Source of the DNA: an uncultured Flavobacterium sp.
GTDB lineage: Bacteria; Bacteroidota; Bacteroidia; Flavobacteriales; Flavobacteriaceae
Direction: 5' to 3'
DNA: 64,000 nucleotides
NCBI RefSeq assembly: GCF_963422545.1
Contig: NZ_OY730234.1
Coordinates: 1 to 64,000 of the forward strand
This document shows positions 16,100-25,215 of this stretch, piece after piece. The notes below the pieces were generated by a model. The model was not told the origin of the DNA and searched no databases. It saw only the letters and a list, made by a program, of their open reading frames with translations. Made by a program: the position numbers and the translations under genes. Numbering within the stretch: position 1 is the first letter of the stretch; every line of letters begins with the position of its first letter.

Positions 16100-16896
16100 T
16101 ATATAATTGTAAGGGGATGAATGAAAAAGTGAATCAATAATAAAATGATTCCTGCGATTATTCGGTAATAACCAAAAACTTTAAAGCCATTTTTAGTCAG
16201 GAAGCCTATAAAGCTTTTAATTGCTAAAAGCGCTACAATAAATGCCACCACGTTCCCGATAACTAATAAGTTAATCTGGTCGTGAGACAATTCAAATCCG
16301 GCTTTATAATAATCATAACATTTTTTTACTGTCGCGCCCAACATTGTTGGAACGGCAAGGAAAAACGAAAATTCTGCAGCTGTTGTTCTCGATAATTTTT
16401 GAGACATACCTCCAACAATACTTGCACCACTTCGTGAAACTCCCGGAATCATTGCTAAACATTGAAATAATCCAATTTTAAAAGCTTGTAAATACGTGAT
16501 TTCTTGCGAAGTTTCTGCTGTATTTGGTTTATTGAACCACTCGTCAACTTTTAGTAAAATTAATCCTCCTATTAAAAGTGAGATGGCAACCGTAACAGGG
16601 TTTTCTAATAAACCATCAATAAAATCGCTTAATAATAATCCTAAAACGACAGCTGGAATAAACGCAACGAGAAGTTTAAAATAGAAATCAAGTGTTTGAA
16701 AGAAACGCTTAAAATATAAAACGACTACTGAAAGTATAGCACCAAGCTGAATAACAATTGTAAAAAGTTTAGTAAAATCTTCGTGCGCAATTCCGAAGAA
16801 AGAAGAGGCAATAATCATGTGACCAGTTGAAGAAATAGGCAAAAATTCTGTGATTCCTTCAATAATGGCAAGAACGATGGCTTGTAATGTATTCAT
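16099..16896 (-). CDS. uppP: Undecaprenyl-diphosphate phosphatase
   Basis: A 265-residue polytopic membrane enzyme that recycles undecaprenyl pyrophosphate for peptidoglycan and surface-glycan synthesis (family knowledge). The two signature motifs are clear: EGITEFLPISSTGH (residues 13-26) and PGVSRSGAS near 153. About eight hydrophobic helices follow the usual topology. It is the third gene of the ftsX operon and overlaps truB by one base. The leader contains TAGATT-type repeat words. Confidence 0.96.
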   Translation of the reverse strand: MNTLQAIVLAIIEGITEFLPISSTGHMIIASSFFGIAHEDFTKLFTIVIQLGAILSVVVLYFKRFFQTLDFYFKLLVAFIPAVVLGLLLSDFIDGLLENPVTVAISLLIGGLILLKVDEWFNKPNTAETSQEITYLQAFKIGLFQCLAMIPGVSRSGASIVGGMSQKLSRTTAAEFSFFLAVPTMLGATVKKCYDYYKAGFELSHDQINLLVIGNVVAFIVALLAIKSFIGFLTKNGFKVFGYYRIIAGIILLLIHFFIHPLTII

Positions 16897-16984
16897 TTAA
16901 TTTAGATTGTTAGATTATTAGATTTCTTAGATGTCAGACTTTTTAAAGAGATTAATCTAAAGATCTAAGCTGTCTAAAGAAAGT
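16897..16984. repeat. TTAGATT-word inverted cluster
   Basis: TTAGATTGTTAGATTATTAG on the left and AATCTAAAGATCTAAG words on the right make a long imperfect hairpin in the gap between DUF3098 and uppP, inside a probable operon. Confidence 0.65.
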
Positions 16985-17230
16985 CTATTTAGATTTTTTA
17001 AAAATGGAATAAATCGTGATTCCAAAACCGATTAAAACAGTTGTTGGAGCTAAACGAATACGTCTAAAACTAAAAACATCTTCATTAAATACATTCGGGT
17101 TATCACTTCCTCCGCCAGACATTAGTATAAAACCTAATGCAATAACACCAATTCCTATCAAAAGGATTTTGTAGTTAATACCGTCAAAAAGGAATTCCTG
17201 TTTTTGTTGTTCGTTGTTGTTATCTTTCAT
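16985..17230 (-). CDS. DUF3098 membrane protein
   Basis: An 81-residue protein with a polar N-terminus (MKDNNNEQQKQEFLFDGINY), a first membrane helix (KILLIGIGVIALGFILMSGG), a short loop and a second helix ending in a basic KKSK tail. This matches DUF3098, a Bacteroidota family regularly found between ftsX and uppP. The role is unknown; position suggests a link to cell division or envelope synthesis. Confidence 0.88.
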   Translation of the reverse strand: MKDNNNEQQKQEFLFDGINYKILLIGIGVIALGFILMSGGGSDNPNVFNEDVFSFRRIRLAPTTVLIGFGITIYSIFKKSK

Positions 17231-17233
17231 TTT

Positions 17234-17306
17234 GTCATTGCGAGGAACGAAGCAATCTCACCCTCTATTATAAGTTTATTTTTAATCTAAAGTCTACAAT
17301 CTAAAA
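17234..17306. repeat. GTCATTGCGAGGAACGAAGC half-element plus AATCTAAA words
   Basis: One arm of the palindromic family seen in full at 24840-24910 lies at 17234-17261, immediately upstream of the DUF3098 ATG. AATCTAAAGTC/AATCTAAAATT words follow. Confidence 0.65.
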
Positions 17307-18182
17307 TTAATAAAGATCGTCAGTTCTTAAATTCAGGAAACGTTGTGTTGCAAAGTGTGTACTTACCCAAGTGATCAAAACGCCTAAACCAAAAACGCCT
17401 AATAATACCAACCCAATTAAGGCTTTATCTTCTAAGATTCCTAATCCCGGGAAATTTGATTCAACATAAATTAAAAGGGCAATTAAAGCAATAATCGCTA
17501 ATCCGGCACCTAGCATTCCTAATTTTACACTACGCATTACAAATGGTTTACGGATAAACGATTTTGTTGCGCCAACCATCTGCATGGTTTTAATGATAAA
17601 TCGGTTTGAGTGAATAGATAAACGTAATGAACTGTTGATTAACAAAACTGCAATTACCGCAAGGAAACCACTGATAATCAAAATCCACATACTTACTTTT
17701 TTGATATTGTCATTTACCAGATTTACTAATTGTTTGTCATAAACAATATCTTCAATCATCGTGTTTTGTCGTAAAGTGCTTTCGATTTTAGAGATGCTGT
17801 CTCTCTCAACATAATCAGCTTTTAAGTGAATGTCGTATGAATTCAATAATGGATTTTCACCCAAAAAGGTTAAGAAATCTTCTCCAATGATATCAGTATG
17901 TTCTTTTGCTGCTTTTTCTTTAGAAACATAAGCATAAGATCTTGCAAAAGGCGCTCTTTTCAGCTCAGTGTTGAATGCTTTTATAACACTATCATTGGCT
18001 TCGTTTTTAAAGAAAACCGTCATTGCGATTTTTTCTTTAAAATCATTTGCCAGTTTTCTAGAATTGATAATGAATAATCCCAGTACTCCTAAAAGGAATA
18101 AAACCAAGAAAACACTTAATACAACCGAAAAATAAGAGGAAATTAACCTGCGCTTTTGAAATTTATCAAAGTTAGAACTCAT
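17307..18182 (-). CDS. ftsX: Cell-division permease FtsX
   Basis: A 291-residue inner-membrane protein that with the ATPase FtsE controls septal peptidoglycan hydrolases (family knowledge). The topology is canonical: a short cytoplasmic N-terminus (FDKFQKRRLISS), helix 1 near residues 15-37, a periplasmic domain to about 165, then three helices with the conserved cytoplasmic MQMVGATKSFIRKPFVMRS segment near 200-218. It heads the operon with DUF3098, uppP and truB; ftsE is not in the window, as is usual in this phylum. Confidence 0.94.
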   Translation of the reverse strand: MSSNFDKFQKRRLISSYFSVVLSVFLVLFLLGVLGLFIINSRKLANDFKEKIAMTVFFKNEANDSVIKAFNTELKRAPFARSYAYVSKEKAAKEHTDIIGEDFLTFLGENPLLNSYDIHLKADYVERDSISKIESTLRQNTMIEDIVYDKQLVNLVNDNIKKVSMWILIISGFLAVIAVLLINSSLRLSIHSNRFIIKTMQMVGATKSFIRKPFVMRSVKLGMLGAGLAIIALIALLIYVESNFPGLGILEDKALIGLVLLGVFGLGVLITWVSTHFATQRFLNLRTDDLY

Positions 18183-18575
18183 AGTTTGCTTAAATTATGT
18201 GGTAAAAATAATAAAGTATTTCTTTATTTAAAGTTAATAACGACCAAACTTTTAACTTTCGTACAATAAATATACGATTCCAGTTTTAAAAAACAGTATA
18301 TGGAAAAACTTAGCAAGTTAGAATTTTGTTATCTCGAAAGTTGATTTAACCGCAAAGTGCGCAAAGTGTTTTACTTAGTAGTTCACTTATTAAACGCGAA
18401 GTTCGCAAAGTTTTGTGTTGATCTAACTTTGCTTGTTTTGATGATGCGTATGTTCCAGCGGTTGAAACCGCTGGCTATGTTTTTCAACAATTGCCCAAGG
18501 TTTTAACCTTGGGATGCGCATTTATGACTGTCAGATTAAAACCTTAGCACCTTAGAATCTTAGTATCTCAGAACC
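18183..18575. repeat. Gene-free gap filled with several repeat families
   Basis: From left to right: ACCGCAAAGTGCGCAAAG and GCGAAGTTCGCAAAG words (related to 62561-62709), the 20-bp palindrome CCAGCGGTTGAAACCGCTGG at 18455-18474, CCCAAGGTTTTAACCTTGGG at 18494-18513, and a run of CTTAGCACCTTAGAATCTTAG words up to the TonB receptor stop codon. No gene is visible. Confidence 0.75.
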
Positions 18576-21131
18576 TTAAAGAGTTTCCCAAACTAAAGAT
18601 AAGTAATACAATCCGCCAATTGATGGTCCGCCAAGAATTGAAGTATAAGGTTTGTTGAGAATATTTGTTCCTCCTAGTTTAGCTGTCAAACCTGTTTTTC
18701 TGAAATTATAATTTACTTGTGCATCCATTGACCAATAGGCAGGAACAGTTCCGCTGACTAAAAAAGAAACATAATCAAAATTGTTTTGATAACGGGCTGT
18801 TGCACTTGCGCCTAGATTTCTCCAGATATTTTGTGCAATCAACGTTCCGTTTACATTAAATTCAGGAGTATTGAAACCATCTTCCAGACCATCTTTATTA
18901 TCAGTTCGGTCGAGTTTGGTGTACGTAAGATTAGTTAAAGCAGTAAAAGTTTCGTCAAAACGATATTTTAAACCTAAACTTCCGCCGTAATTATAGATTT
19001 TACTTTTAGAATTAGTCCATAAACGGTAACGATTTTGGGTGTTTTTCGAATATAAAGCGGTCGGAATTTGAGCTGGATCAGTTGTGTTTGGAATACTCGC
19101 TTCAACTTGCGCAATGAAATTTTTATAAGAGTTATAATAAAAATCGACATCAATAAAAAGACTTTTGTTTAACGTCATTCCTTTAAAACCAAATTCGAAA
19201 GATTTTACAAATTCCGGCTCCAGGTAAGTGTATGGATTTTTTTGAATTGTATTTTTATTCTTTTCAATAGCTTGCGCTTGCGTTAATCCGAGTGTATTGA
19301 CATCATTATTTACTTGCGATTGAAATTTATCGATAGAAGCTTTGGTGTAAGAGTTTTCAAAAATGCCATCAGACATAATTCTTAAGCCTCCAACACGTTT
19401 CACACCTCCCGAATTCACGTTAGAAAACCCTTCGAAAATACTCGGAAAGCGATAACCATTTTGATAGGAAGCTCTGAAATTAATGGTTTCTTTTGGAGAA
19501 TAAACGGCTGTAAATTGCGGAGTAAATTTAGTATCGAAATAATCAGCTTTATCCATTCTTATTGTGGCGCCCAATCGCAATTTTTCTTTAAAGAAATCTT
19601 TCGTTAATTGCGTAAAAGCGCCGTGTTTTTGATAGGTCAAATTTTTATCCGTATTTACTGGATTGATAAAATAGTTTCCGTCCGGAACAATAATATAATT
19701 TCGATAATCAAAACCACTTAGTAATTTGGCATCGATTTTTTCGAAGAAAGACGAAAAAGCTTTATCCCAATTAATCAATCCTTCTGCATGAATCAAAGTC
19801 GATTTTACACGTAAAGCAGCGCCAATATCCCAATTGTTGATGTTTACTAATTCGTTTTTCTTTTCTTCATAAGCCGCCGTTCCCGGTTCAAAACGGCCCT
19901 GATCAGATGAGGTTCTTGCTATTCTGTGCGCATCAGCAACTGTAGCTCCATTTGTTATGGCTTTCTTGTATGCTGTTGAATAATCAGCAAACCATTGGTT
20001 GTCTGATTTATAGGCTCGATCCATATTTTCTGCCAGCGAACGCATATTGTATGAGTTACCTGTGTTTTCAGTTGTTGCGTAGGCTTTTACCTGAAAAATT
20101 GGCGTGTGATAATCTACCGCAAATTGATTTAAAGTGTAATTGTCTAATCTAAAACGGTTCGAACGCTGATAAATCGTGTTGATTAATGCTGTTTTATAAG
20201 TCACGGCTAATTCGTTTCCTTGTTTTGGACGGAAATAAAAACCAACGTCTGCCTTGTAATTTTTAATGTCATAATCAGAAATATCTGTTTCACGATATCC
20301 CGTTCTGGCAACTACATAATTTTTACCATTAAGATTTAATGTTTTTCGGTTTGCCGATTCGTTTCCGTAACCATTAACTTCGTCATAAGCGGGATTATCG
20401 GCACCATACAAATTGGTCGATGCATTTGCATTAGGAGCCAGATCTGTTCGATCATCAGCAACCCAATCTGTTCCTCCGGTCATTGAAGCATTTATTTTGA
20501 ATGCCAATTTTGAGTTGAAAGCTTTGGCAAATCTCAAATTAAACTGCGAATATAACTTAGGTGAAAACCGATCGATATTTCCAACATGATTTACGCCTGT
20601 TAATTGCTGGATACTTATGCCTTGATATTCAAAAGGATTTTTGGTCTGTATGTTTGCTAAACCGTTAATGGCATTCATGCCGTATAAAGCGGCGGCAGTT
20701 CCCGGAATAATTTCAATTTTATCAATGTCGAGATCATTCGCGCCAAGTGCATTTGCAATTGGGGCACCTAAATGTGGTGCCTGATTATCGATTCCGTCTA
20801 CTAATTGCGCAAATCTAACATTAGTCGAATTGGCAAAACCTCTTGTGTTAATCACTTTAAAACCCAAACTTGGTGTTATAATCTGAACACCTTTTACGTT
20901 TTCAAGCGCTTCGTAAATACTTGGCGAACCCATATTTTTTGCTTCCGCCGATTTTAATTGTTCGATACTAATAGGAGAACGCATAATGTTTTCGGAACGG
21001 CGAGAAGCAGTGATTACAATTTCGTTCAGTTCTTCTTTTTTGATGCTATCTTGAATTATTTGATGATTTTTGGTCTGAGAAAAGCTTTTTAGGCTGATAA
21101 AAAATAGAAATAGGTATAATTTTAATTTCAT
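18576..21131 (-). CDS. TonB-dependent receptor
   Basis: An 851-residue outer-membrane receptor with a signal peptide (MKLKLYLFLFFISLKSFSQ). A TonB-box-like segment (NEIVITASRRSENIM) precedes the plug, with its usual signatures (INTRGFANSTNVRFAQLVDG, then IEIIPGTAAALYGMNAINGL). The large barrel ends in LSLVWETL. It lacks the carboxypeptidase-like N-terminal domain of SusC-type receptors. A ModE-like regulator gene lies 101 bp upstream on the same strand, hinting at metal or oxyanion (perhaps molybdate) uptake, but that is inference. No transporter or SusD partner is adjacent. Confidence 0.9.
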   Translation of the reverse strand: MKLKLYLFLFFISLKSFSQTKNHQIIQDSIKKEELNEIVITASRRSENIMRSPISIEQLKSAEAKNMGSPSIYEALENVKGVQIITPSLGFKVINTRGFANSTNVRFAQLVDGIDNQAPHLGAPIANALGANDLDIDKIEIIPGTAAALYGMNAINGLANIQTKNPFEYQGISIQQLTGVNHVGNIDRFSPKLYSQFNLRFAKAFNSKLAFKINASMTGGTDWVADDRTDLAPNANASTNLYGADNPAYDEVNGYGNESANRKTLNLNGKNYVVARTGYRETDISDYDIKNYKADVGFYFRPKQGNELAVTYKTALINTIYQRSNRFRLDNYTLNQFAVDYHTPIFQVKAYATTENTGNSYNMRSLAENMDRAYKSDNQWFADYSTAYKKAITNGATVADAHRIARTSSDQGRFEPGTAAYEEKKNELVNINNWDIGAALRVKSTLIHAEGLINWDKAFSSFFEKIDAKLLSGFDYRNYIIVPDGNYFINPVNTDKNLTYQKHGAFTQLTKDFFKEKLRLGATIRMDKADYFDTKFTPQFTAVYSPKETINFRASYQNGYRFPSIFEGFSNVNSGGVKRVGGLRIMSDGIFENSYTKASIDKFQSQVNNDVNTLGLTQAQAIEKNKNTIQKNPYTYLEPEFVKSFEFGFKGMTLNKSLFIDVDFYYNSYKNFIAQVEASIPNTTDPAQIPTALYSKNTQNRYRLWTNSKSKIYNYGGSLGLKYRFDETFTALTNLTYTKLDRTDNKDGLEDGFNTPEFNVNGTLIAQNIWRNLGASATARYQNNFDYVSFLVSGTVPAYWSMDAQVNYNFRKTGLTAKLGGTNILNKPYTSILGGPSIGGLYYLSLVWETL

Positions 21132-21232
21132 AATCCGGATTTGATTTTCAGTATGTTTTAAAATGAATACTGATGGTTAAAAAAAATGGTTTTGGTTATT
21201 TGCTTTCTTTCTAATGAATGATAAAATGGTTT

Positions 21233-21580
21233 TTAAAATTTTAGATTCTGAGTTTCTTTCAAAGCAAAATCTTTAATGCGTTTTTCGATTTCATAAAAAA
21301 CGGTAATCGCTTTTTCTCCGGCTTCGGTTAGTTTTGCACCGCCGCCGCCTTTTCCGCCCAGTAATTTTTCTACTAAAGGACTTTCAGCACGCTGATTCAT
21401 TTCTTCAACCAATTGCCAGGCTTGACGATAAGCCATTTTCATTTCTTTTGCAGCATTCGTAATCGAGCCTGTTTTTCGAATATTTTCTAATAACCAAATT
21501 TTTCCAATTCCTAAAAAAGCTCCTTCCGTTTCTTCAATCCAAATACGGACTTCAATAGAATATTTTTTACTATTTCCCAT
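21233..21580 (-). CDS. ModE/LysR-type winged-helix regulator
   Basis: A 115-residue DNA-binding protein equal to the N-terminal domain of ModE, the molybdate-responsive regulator. After an EVRIWIEETEGAFLGIGK lead, the helix-turn-helix is GSITNAAKEMKMAYRQAWQLVEEMN and the wing holds the glycine-rich LLGGKGGGGAKLT. The molybdate-binding MOP domains are missing, so ligand sensing, if any, must come from elsewhere. Its place upstream of a TonB receptor suggests it controls that gene. Confidence 0.87.
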   Translation of the reverse strand: MGNSKKYSIEVRIWIEETEGAFLGIGKIWLLENIRKTGSITNAAKEMKMAYRQAWQLVEEMNQRAESPLVEKLLGGKGGGGAKLTEAGEKAITVFYEIEKRIKDFALKETQNLKF

Positions 21581-21765
21581 GAGTGATTATAAATGGTTAT
21601 TGCTAAGATAATTGGTTATTTTGTGAAATTATTCTTTCATTGATTTATTTGTAACAAATTAAGGCTAATATTTTGCGGCTAAGTATTTAAAATGCAAACA
21701 TAAGTATTTTTACGTAATTAAAAATAAGTATTTTGTTATTTTATTTGTTTGTCAACGAAATAGCT

Positions 21766-21795
21766 TTGGAACAAACGACAATAAATGTAAATTTG
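21766..21795 (+). promoter_or_regulatory. leuS promoter
   Basis: TTG at 21766-21768 and a perfect TAnnTTTG (TAAATTTG at 21788-21795) have a 19-bp spacer. Transcription from about 21801 would exclude the upstream in-frame start at 21809 as efficient and favours ATG 21860. Confidence 0.7.
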
Positions 21796-21859
21796 CCAAC
21801 TTAATTAAGTGCCAAAACCTTTGAACCTTTGTCACTTTGCAACTTTGAACCTTTTTATA

Positions 21860-24739
21860 ATGAAATACAATCCAAACGAAATCGAAGAAAAATGGCAAAA
21901 ATATTGGGCTGAAAACCAAACTTTTGCTGCAAGTAATAATTCTGAAAAACCTAAACATTATGTACTAGACATGTTTCCTTATCCGTCAGGAGCGGGACTT
22001 CACGTTGGGCATCCGCTGGGTTATATTGCTTCAGATGTTTATTCTCGTTTCAAAAGACATCAGGGTTTCAATGTTTTGCATCCAATGGGATACGACAGTT
22101 TTGGATTGCCGGCAGAACAATATGCGATACAAACAGGGCAGCGTCCTGAAGATACTACGCGTGTAAATATTGACGGAGGAGTTGATAAAGAAGGAAAACA
22201 AATTGCTGGTTATAGAAAGCAGTTAGATAAAATTGGATTTTCATTTGATTGGAGTCGTGAAGTACGTACTTCAAATCCAGATTATTACAAACATACACAA
22301 TGGATTTTTATTCAATTGTTCAATTCATGGTACAATAGGAATGCTGATAAAGCTGAAGATATTTCGACTTTAATTTCTATTTTCGAAAAAGAAGGAAATG
22401 CAAACGTAAATGCAGTTTGTGATGACAATATTGTTGTTTTTACGTCAAGTGAATGGAACTCTTTTTCTTCTGATAATCAGGAAAAAATCTTATTACAATA
22501 CAGATTAACTTATTTGGCGGAAACCGAAGTGAACTGGTGTCCCGGTTTAGGAACTGTTTTGGCAAATGACGAGATTGTAAACGGAGTTTCTGAACGTGGA
22601 GGATATCCAGTTATTCGTAAAAAAATGACACAATGGAGCATGCGAATTTCTGCTTATGCAGAACGTTTGCTACAAGGTTTAAACGATATTGACTGGAGTG
22701 AATCTATAAAAGAATCACAAAGAAACTGGATTGGAAAATCAGTTGGGGCAATGGTTTCTTTCAATGTAGTGCCAACAACTAACAACCAACAACCAGAAAC
22801 TATTTCTGTTTTTACTACCAGACCTGATACAATCTTTGGAGTTACTTTTATGACTTTGGCACCGGAACATGATTTGGTGGCTAAAATTACAACTCCAGAG
22901 CAAAAGGCTGCGGTTGAAGCCTATATCGAAAAAACAGCAAAACGTTCTGAACGTGAACGTATGGCCGATGTAAAAACGATTTCGGGAGTATTTACAGGAG
23001 CTTATGCTGAGCATCCTTTTACAAAAGAACCAATTCCGGTTTGGATAGGTGATTATGTTTTGGCAGGATACGGAACTGGTGCTGTAATGGCGGTTCCTTG
23101 TGGAGACGAAAGAGATTATGCTTTTGCGAATTTCTTTAAAGGTCAAAGCGGAATGCAGGAAATCAAAAATATTTTTGCAAATGTTGATATTTCTGAGACA
23201 GCTTACGGCTCAAAAGACAATGTCGAAATCGCAAATTCTGATTTCTTAAACGGATTAAATTATAAAGATGCAACTCAAAAAGTAATTGCAAAATTAGAAG
23301 AAATAGGTCAGGGAACAGGAAAAACAAATTACCGTTTGCGTGATGCTGTTTTTTCTCGTCAGCGTTATTGGGGAGAACCTTTCCCGGTTTATTATATAAA
23401 TGGTTTGCCAAAGATGATCGATGCGCAGCATTTGCCAATTATATTACCAGAAGTAGAGAAATATTTACCAACCGAAGATGGTTTGCCTCCGTTAGGAAAC
23501 GCAGCAGTTTGGGCTTGGGATACAAAACAAAATAAAGTTGTTAATACTGATTTAGTTGACAATGTTTCGATTTTTCCTTTAGAATTGAACACAATGCCAG
23601 GTTGGGCGGGAAGTTCATGGTATTGGATGCGTTATATGGATGCACACAACGAAACCGAATTTGCCAGTAAAGAAGCTTTGGCTTATTGGGAAAGCGTAGA
23701 TTTATATATTGGAGGAAGCGAGCATGCAACCGGACATTTATTATATTCTCGTTTCTGGAACAAATTCTTAAAAGACAAAGGTTTTGCTCCAACCGAAGAA
23801 CCATTCAAAAAACTGATCAATCAGGGAATGATTTTAGGAACTAGTGCTTTAGTTTATAGAATTTCAGGGACAAATAAATATGTTTCTAAAAATCTTAAAA
23901 ACGACTATGAAACTGAAGCTTTGCATATTGATGTTAATATGGTAAATGCTGCAGATGAAATTGATATTGAAAGATTGAAAAATTGGCAGCCTCAATTTGA
24001 GAATGCTGAATTTATATCAGAAAATGGAAAGTTTATCGTTGGTCGTGAAGTTGAGAAAATGTCTAAACGTTGGTATAACGTAGTTAATCCAGATGATATT
24101 TGTAATGAATATGGTGCTGATACATTACGTTTGTACGAAATGTTTTTAGGGCCATTAGAGCAAACAAAACCTTGGAGTACTGGTGGAATAACAGGAGTTT
24201 TTGGTTTCTTGAAAAAATTATGGAGATTGTATTTTGATGAAAATAATGGCTTAATCGTAAACAACGACGAACCAACAAAAGACAACTTAAAGTCATTGCA
24301 CAAAACGATCAAAAAAGTAGCAGAAGATATTGAGAGTTTCTCTTTTAATACATCTGTTTCTCAGTTTATGATTTGTGTGAATGAATTGTCAGCTCAAAAT
24401 TGTCATTCAAGAGCGATTTTAGAACCATTAGCGATTTTGGTTTCGCCTTACGCACCACATATTGCGGAGGAATTGTGGTCGCAGTTAGGAAATTCAACTT
24501 CAATTTCGGATGTTACTTTCCCTGTTTTTGATGCTAAACATTTGGTTGAAACTAATAAAGAATATCCGGTTTCTTTCAACGGAAAAATGCGTTTCACAAT
24601 CGAATTGCCTTTGGATTTAACCGCAGCACAAATCGAAGAAATCATCATGAAAGACGAAAGAACATTACGTCAATTAGATGGAAGAACGCCAAACAAAGTG
24701 ATTATTGTTCCTGGTAAAATCATCAATTTGGTTGGATAA
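21860..24739 (+). CDS. leuS: Leucyl-tRNA synthetase
   Basis: A 959-residue class Ia synthetase that charges tRNA-Leu. I start it at ATG 21860 because MKYNPNEIEEKWQKYWAEN is the family N-terminus; the upstream codons encode leader repeat words. The HIGH-type motif is HVGH (residues 48-51) within FPYPSGAGLHVGHPLGY. The CP1 editing domain includes TTRPDT near 323-328. The catalytic lysine motif is EKMSKR near 732-737. The protein is longer than E. coli LeuRS, mainly because of an insertion around residues 160-205 in the zinc-domain region, as seen in other Bacteroidota. Confidence 0.97.
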   Translation: MKYNPNEIEEKWQKYWAENQTFAASNNSEKPKHYVLDMFPYPSGAGLHVGHPLGYIASDVYSRFKRHQGFNVLHPMGYDSFGLPAEQYAIQTGQRPEDTTRVNIDGGVDKEGKQIAGYRKQLDKIGFSFDWSREVRTSNPDYYKHTQWIFIQLFNSWYNRNADKAEDISTLISIFEKEGNANVNAVCDDNIVVFTSSEWNSFSSDNQEKILLQYRLTYLAETEVNWCPGLGTVLANDEIVNGVSERGGYPVIRKKMTQWSMRISAYAERLLQGLNDIDWSESIKESQRNWIGKSVGAMVSFNVVPTTNNQQPETISVFTTRPDTIFGVTFMTLAPEHDLVAKITTPEQKAAVEAYIEKTAKRSERERMADVKTISGVFTGAYAEHPFTKEPIPVWIGDYVLAGYGTGAVMAVPCGDERDYAFANFFKGQSGMQEIKNIFANVDISETAYGSKDNVEIANSDFLNGLNYKDATQKVIAKLEEIGQGTGKTNYRLRDAVFSRQRYWGEPFPVYYINGLPKMIDAQHLPIILPEVEKYLPTEDGLPPLGNAAVWAWDTKQNKVVNTDLVDNVSIFPLELNTMPGWAGSSWYWMRYMDAHNETEFASKEALAYWESVDLYIGGSEHATGHLLYSRFWNKFLKDKGFAPTEEPFKKLINQGMILGTSALVYRISGTNKYVSKNLKNDYETEALHIDVNMVNAADEIDIERLKNWQPQFENAEFISENGKFIVGREVEKMSKRWYNVVNPDDICNEYGADTLRLYEMFLGPLEQTKPWSTGGITGVFGFLKKLWRLYFDENNGLIVNNDEPTKDNLKSLHKTIKKVAEDIESFSFNTSVSQFMICVNELSAQNCHSRAILEPLAILVSPYAPHIAEELWSQLGNSTSISDVTFPVFDAKHLVETNKEYPVSFNGKMRFTIELPLDLTAAQIEEIIMKDERTLRQLDGRTPNKVIIVPGKIINLVG

Positions 24740-25140
24740 CCAAATAAATTCCATCCCGATAGCTATCGGGATTAAAATTCCAAATTCCAACTTTTGTTGG
24801 GGTTTGGGATTTTTTTTATAATTACCTCATTTTATGTCTTTGCGAGGAACGAAGCAATCTCATTTAGTATGTTTTTTAGCTTATTAGTGTGGTTGCTTCG
24901 TTCCTCGCAATGACAAGATTGTATGTTCTCGTTGTCAAATCAAGAAAAGCATATAGTTTGTCATTTCTGTAAAAGGCACTTATTTCCGCCACGAATTCAC
25001 GAATTAATTTAAAAATTCGTGAATTCGTGGCGAAATTTCATCGTATTCAAATTAAAATTTAGATTTTTTTTATATTGAAATTTCCCCCGCAAACATTGGG
25101 ATTTGGGATTTTAAAATATTGGAATTTATTTTTTTTCCAA
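24740..25140. repeat. Gene-free gap with four palindromic repeat families
   Basis: Order: ATCCCGATAGCTATCGGGAT at about 24753-24772; AAATTCCAAATTCCAAC with GTTGGGGTTTGGGATTTT; TTGCGAGGAACGAAGCAA (24840-24857) with its complement at 24893-24910; CGCCACGAATTCACGAATT (24987-25005) with its complement at 25014-25032; and another GGGATTTGGGATTTT/TTGGAATTT block at 25085-25132. The first hairpin probably terminates leuS. No gene is visible. Confidence 0.8.
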
Positions 25141-25146
25141 AAAATC

Positions 25147-25169
25147 TGTAACATTTTAAATCCTCTCGT
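25147..25169 (+). promoter_or_regulatory. Candidate ECF-sigma promoter (TGTAAC...CGT)
   Basis: TGTAAC at 25147-25152 and CGTATCC from 25167 are 14 bp apart, resembling the AAC / CGT form of extracytoplasmic-function sigma promoters, and no TAnnTTTG element lies nearby. It precedes an operon that encodes an ECF sigma factor, suggesting autoregulation. The spacer is shorter than the more usual 15-17 bp. Confidence 0.4.
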
Positions 25170-25215
25170 ATCCAAAAGGTGAATTAAATCATTTAACAAC
25201 TTAAACCTATTAAAA

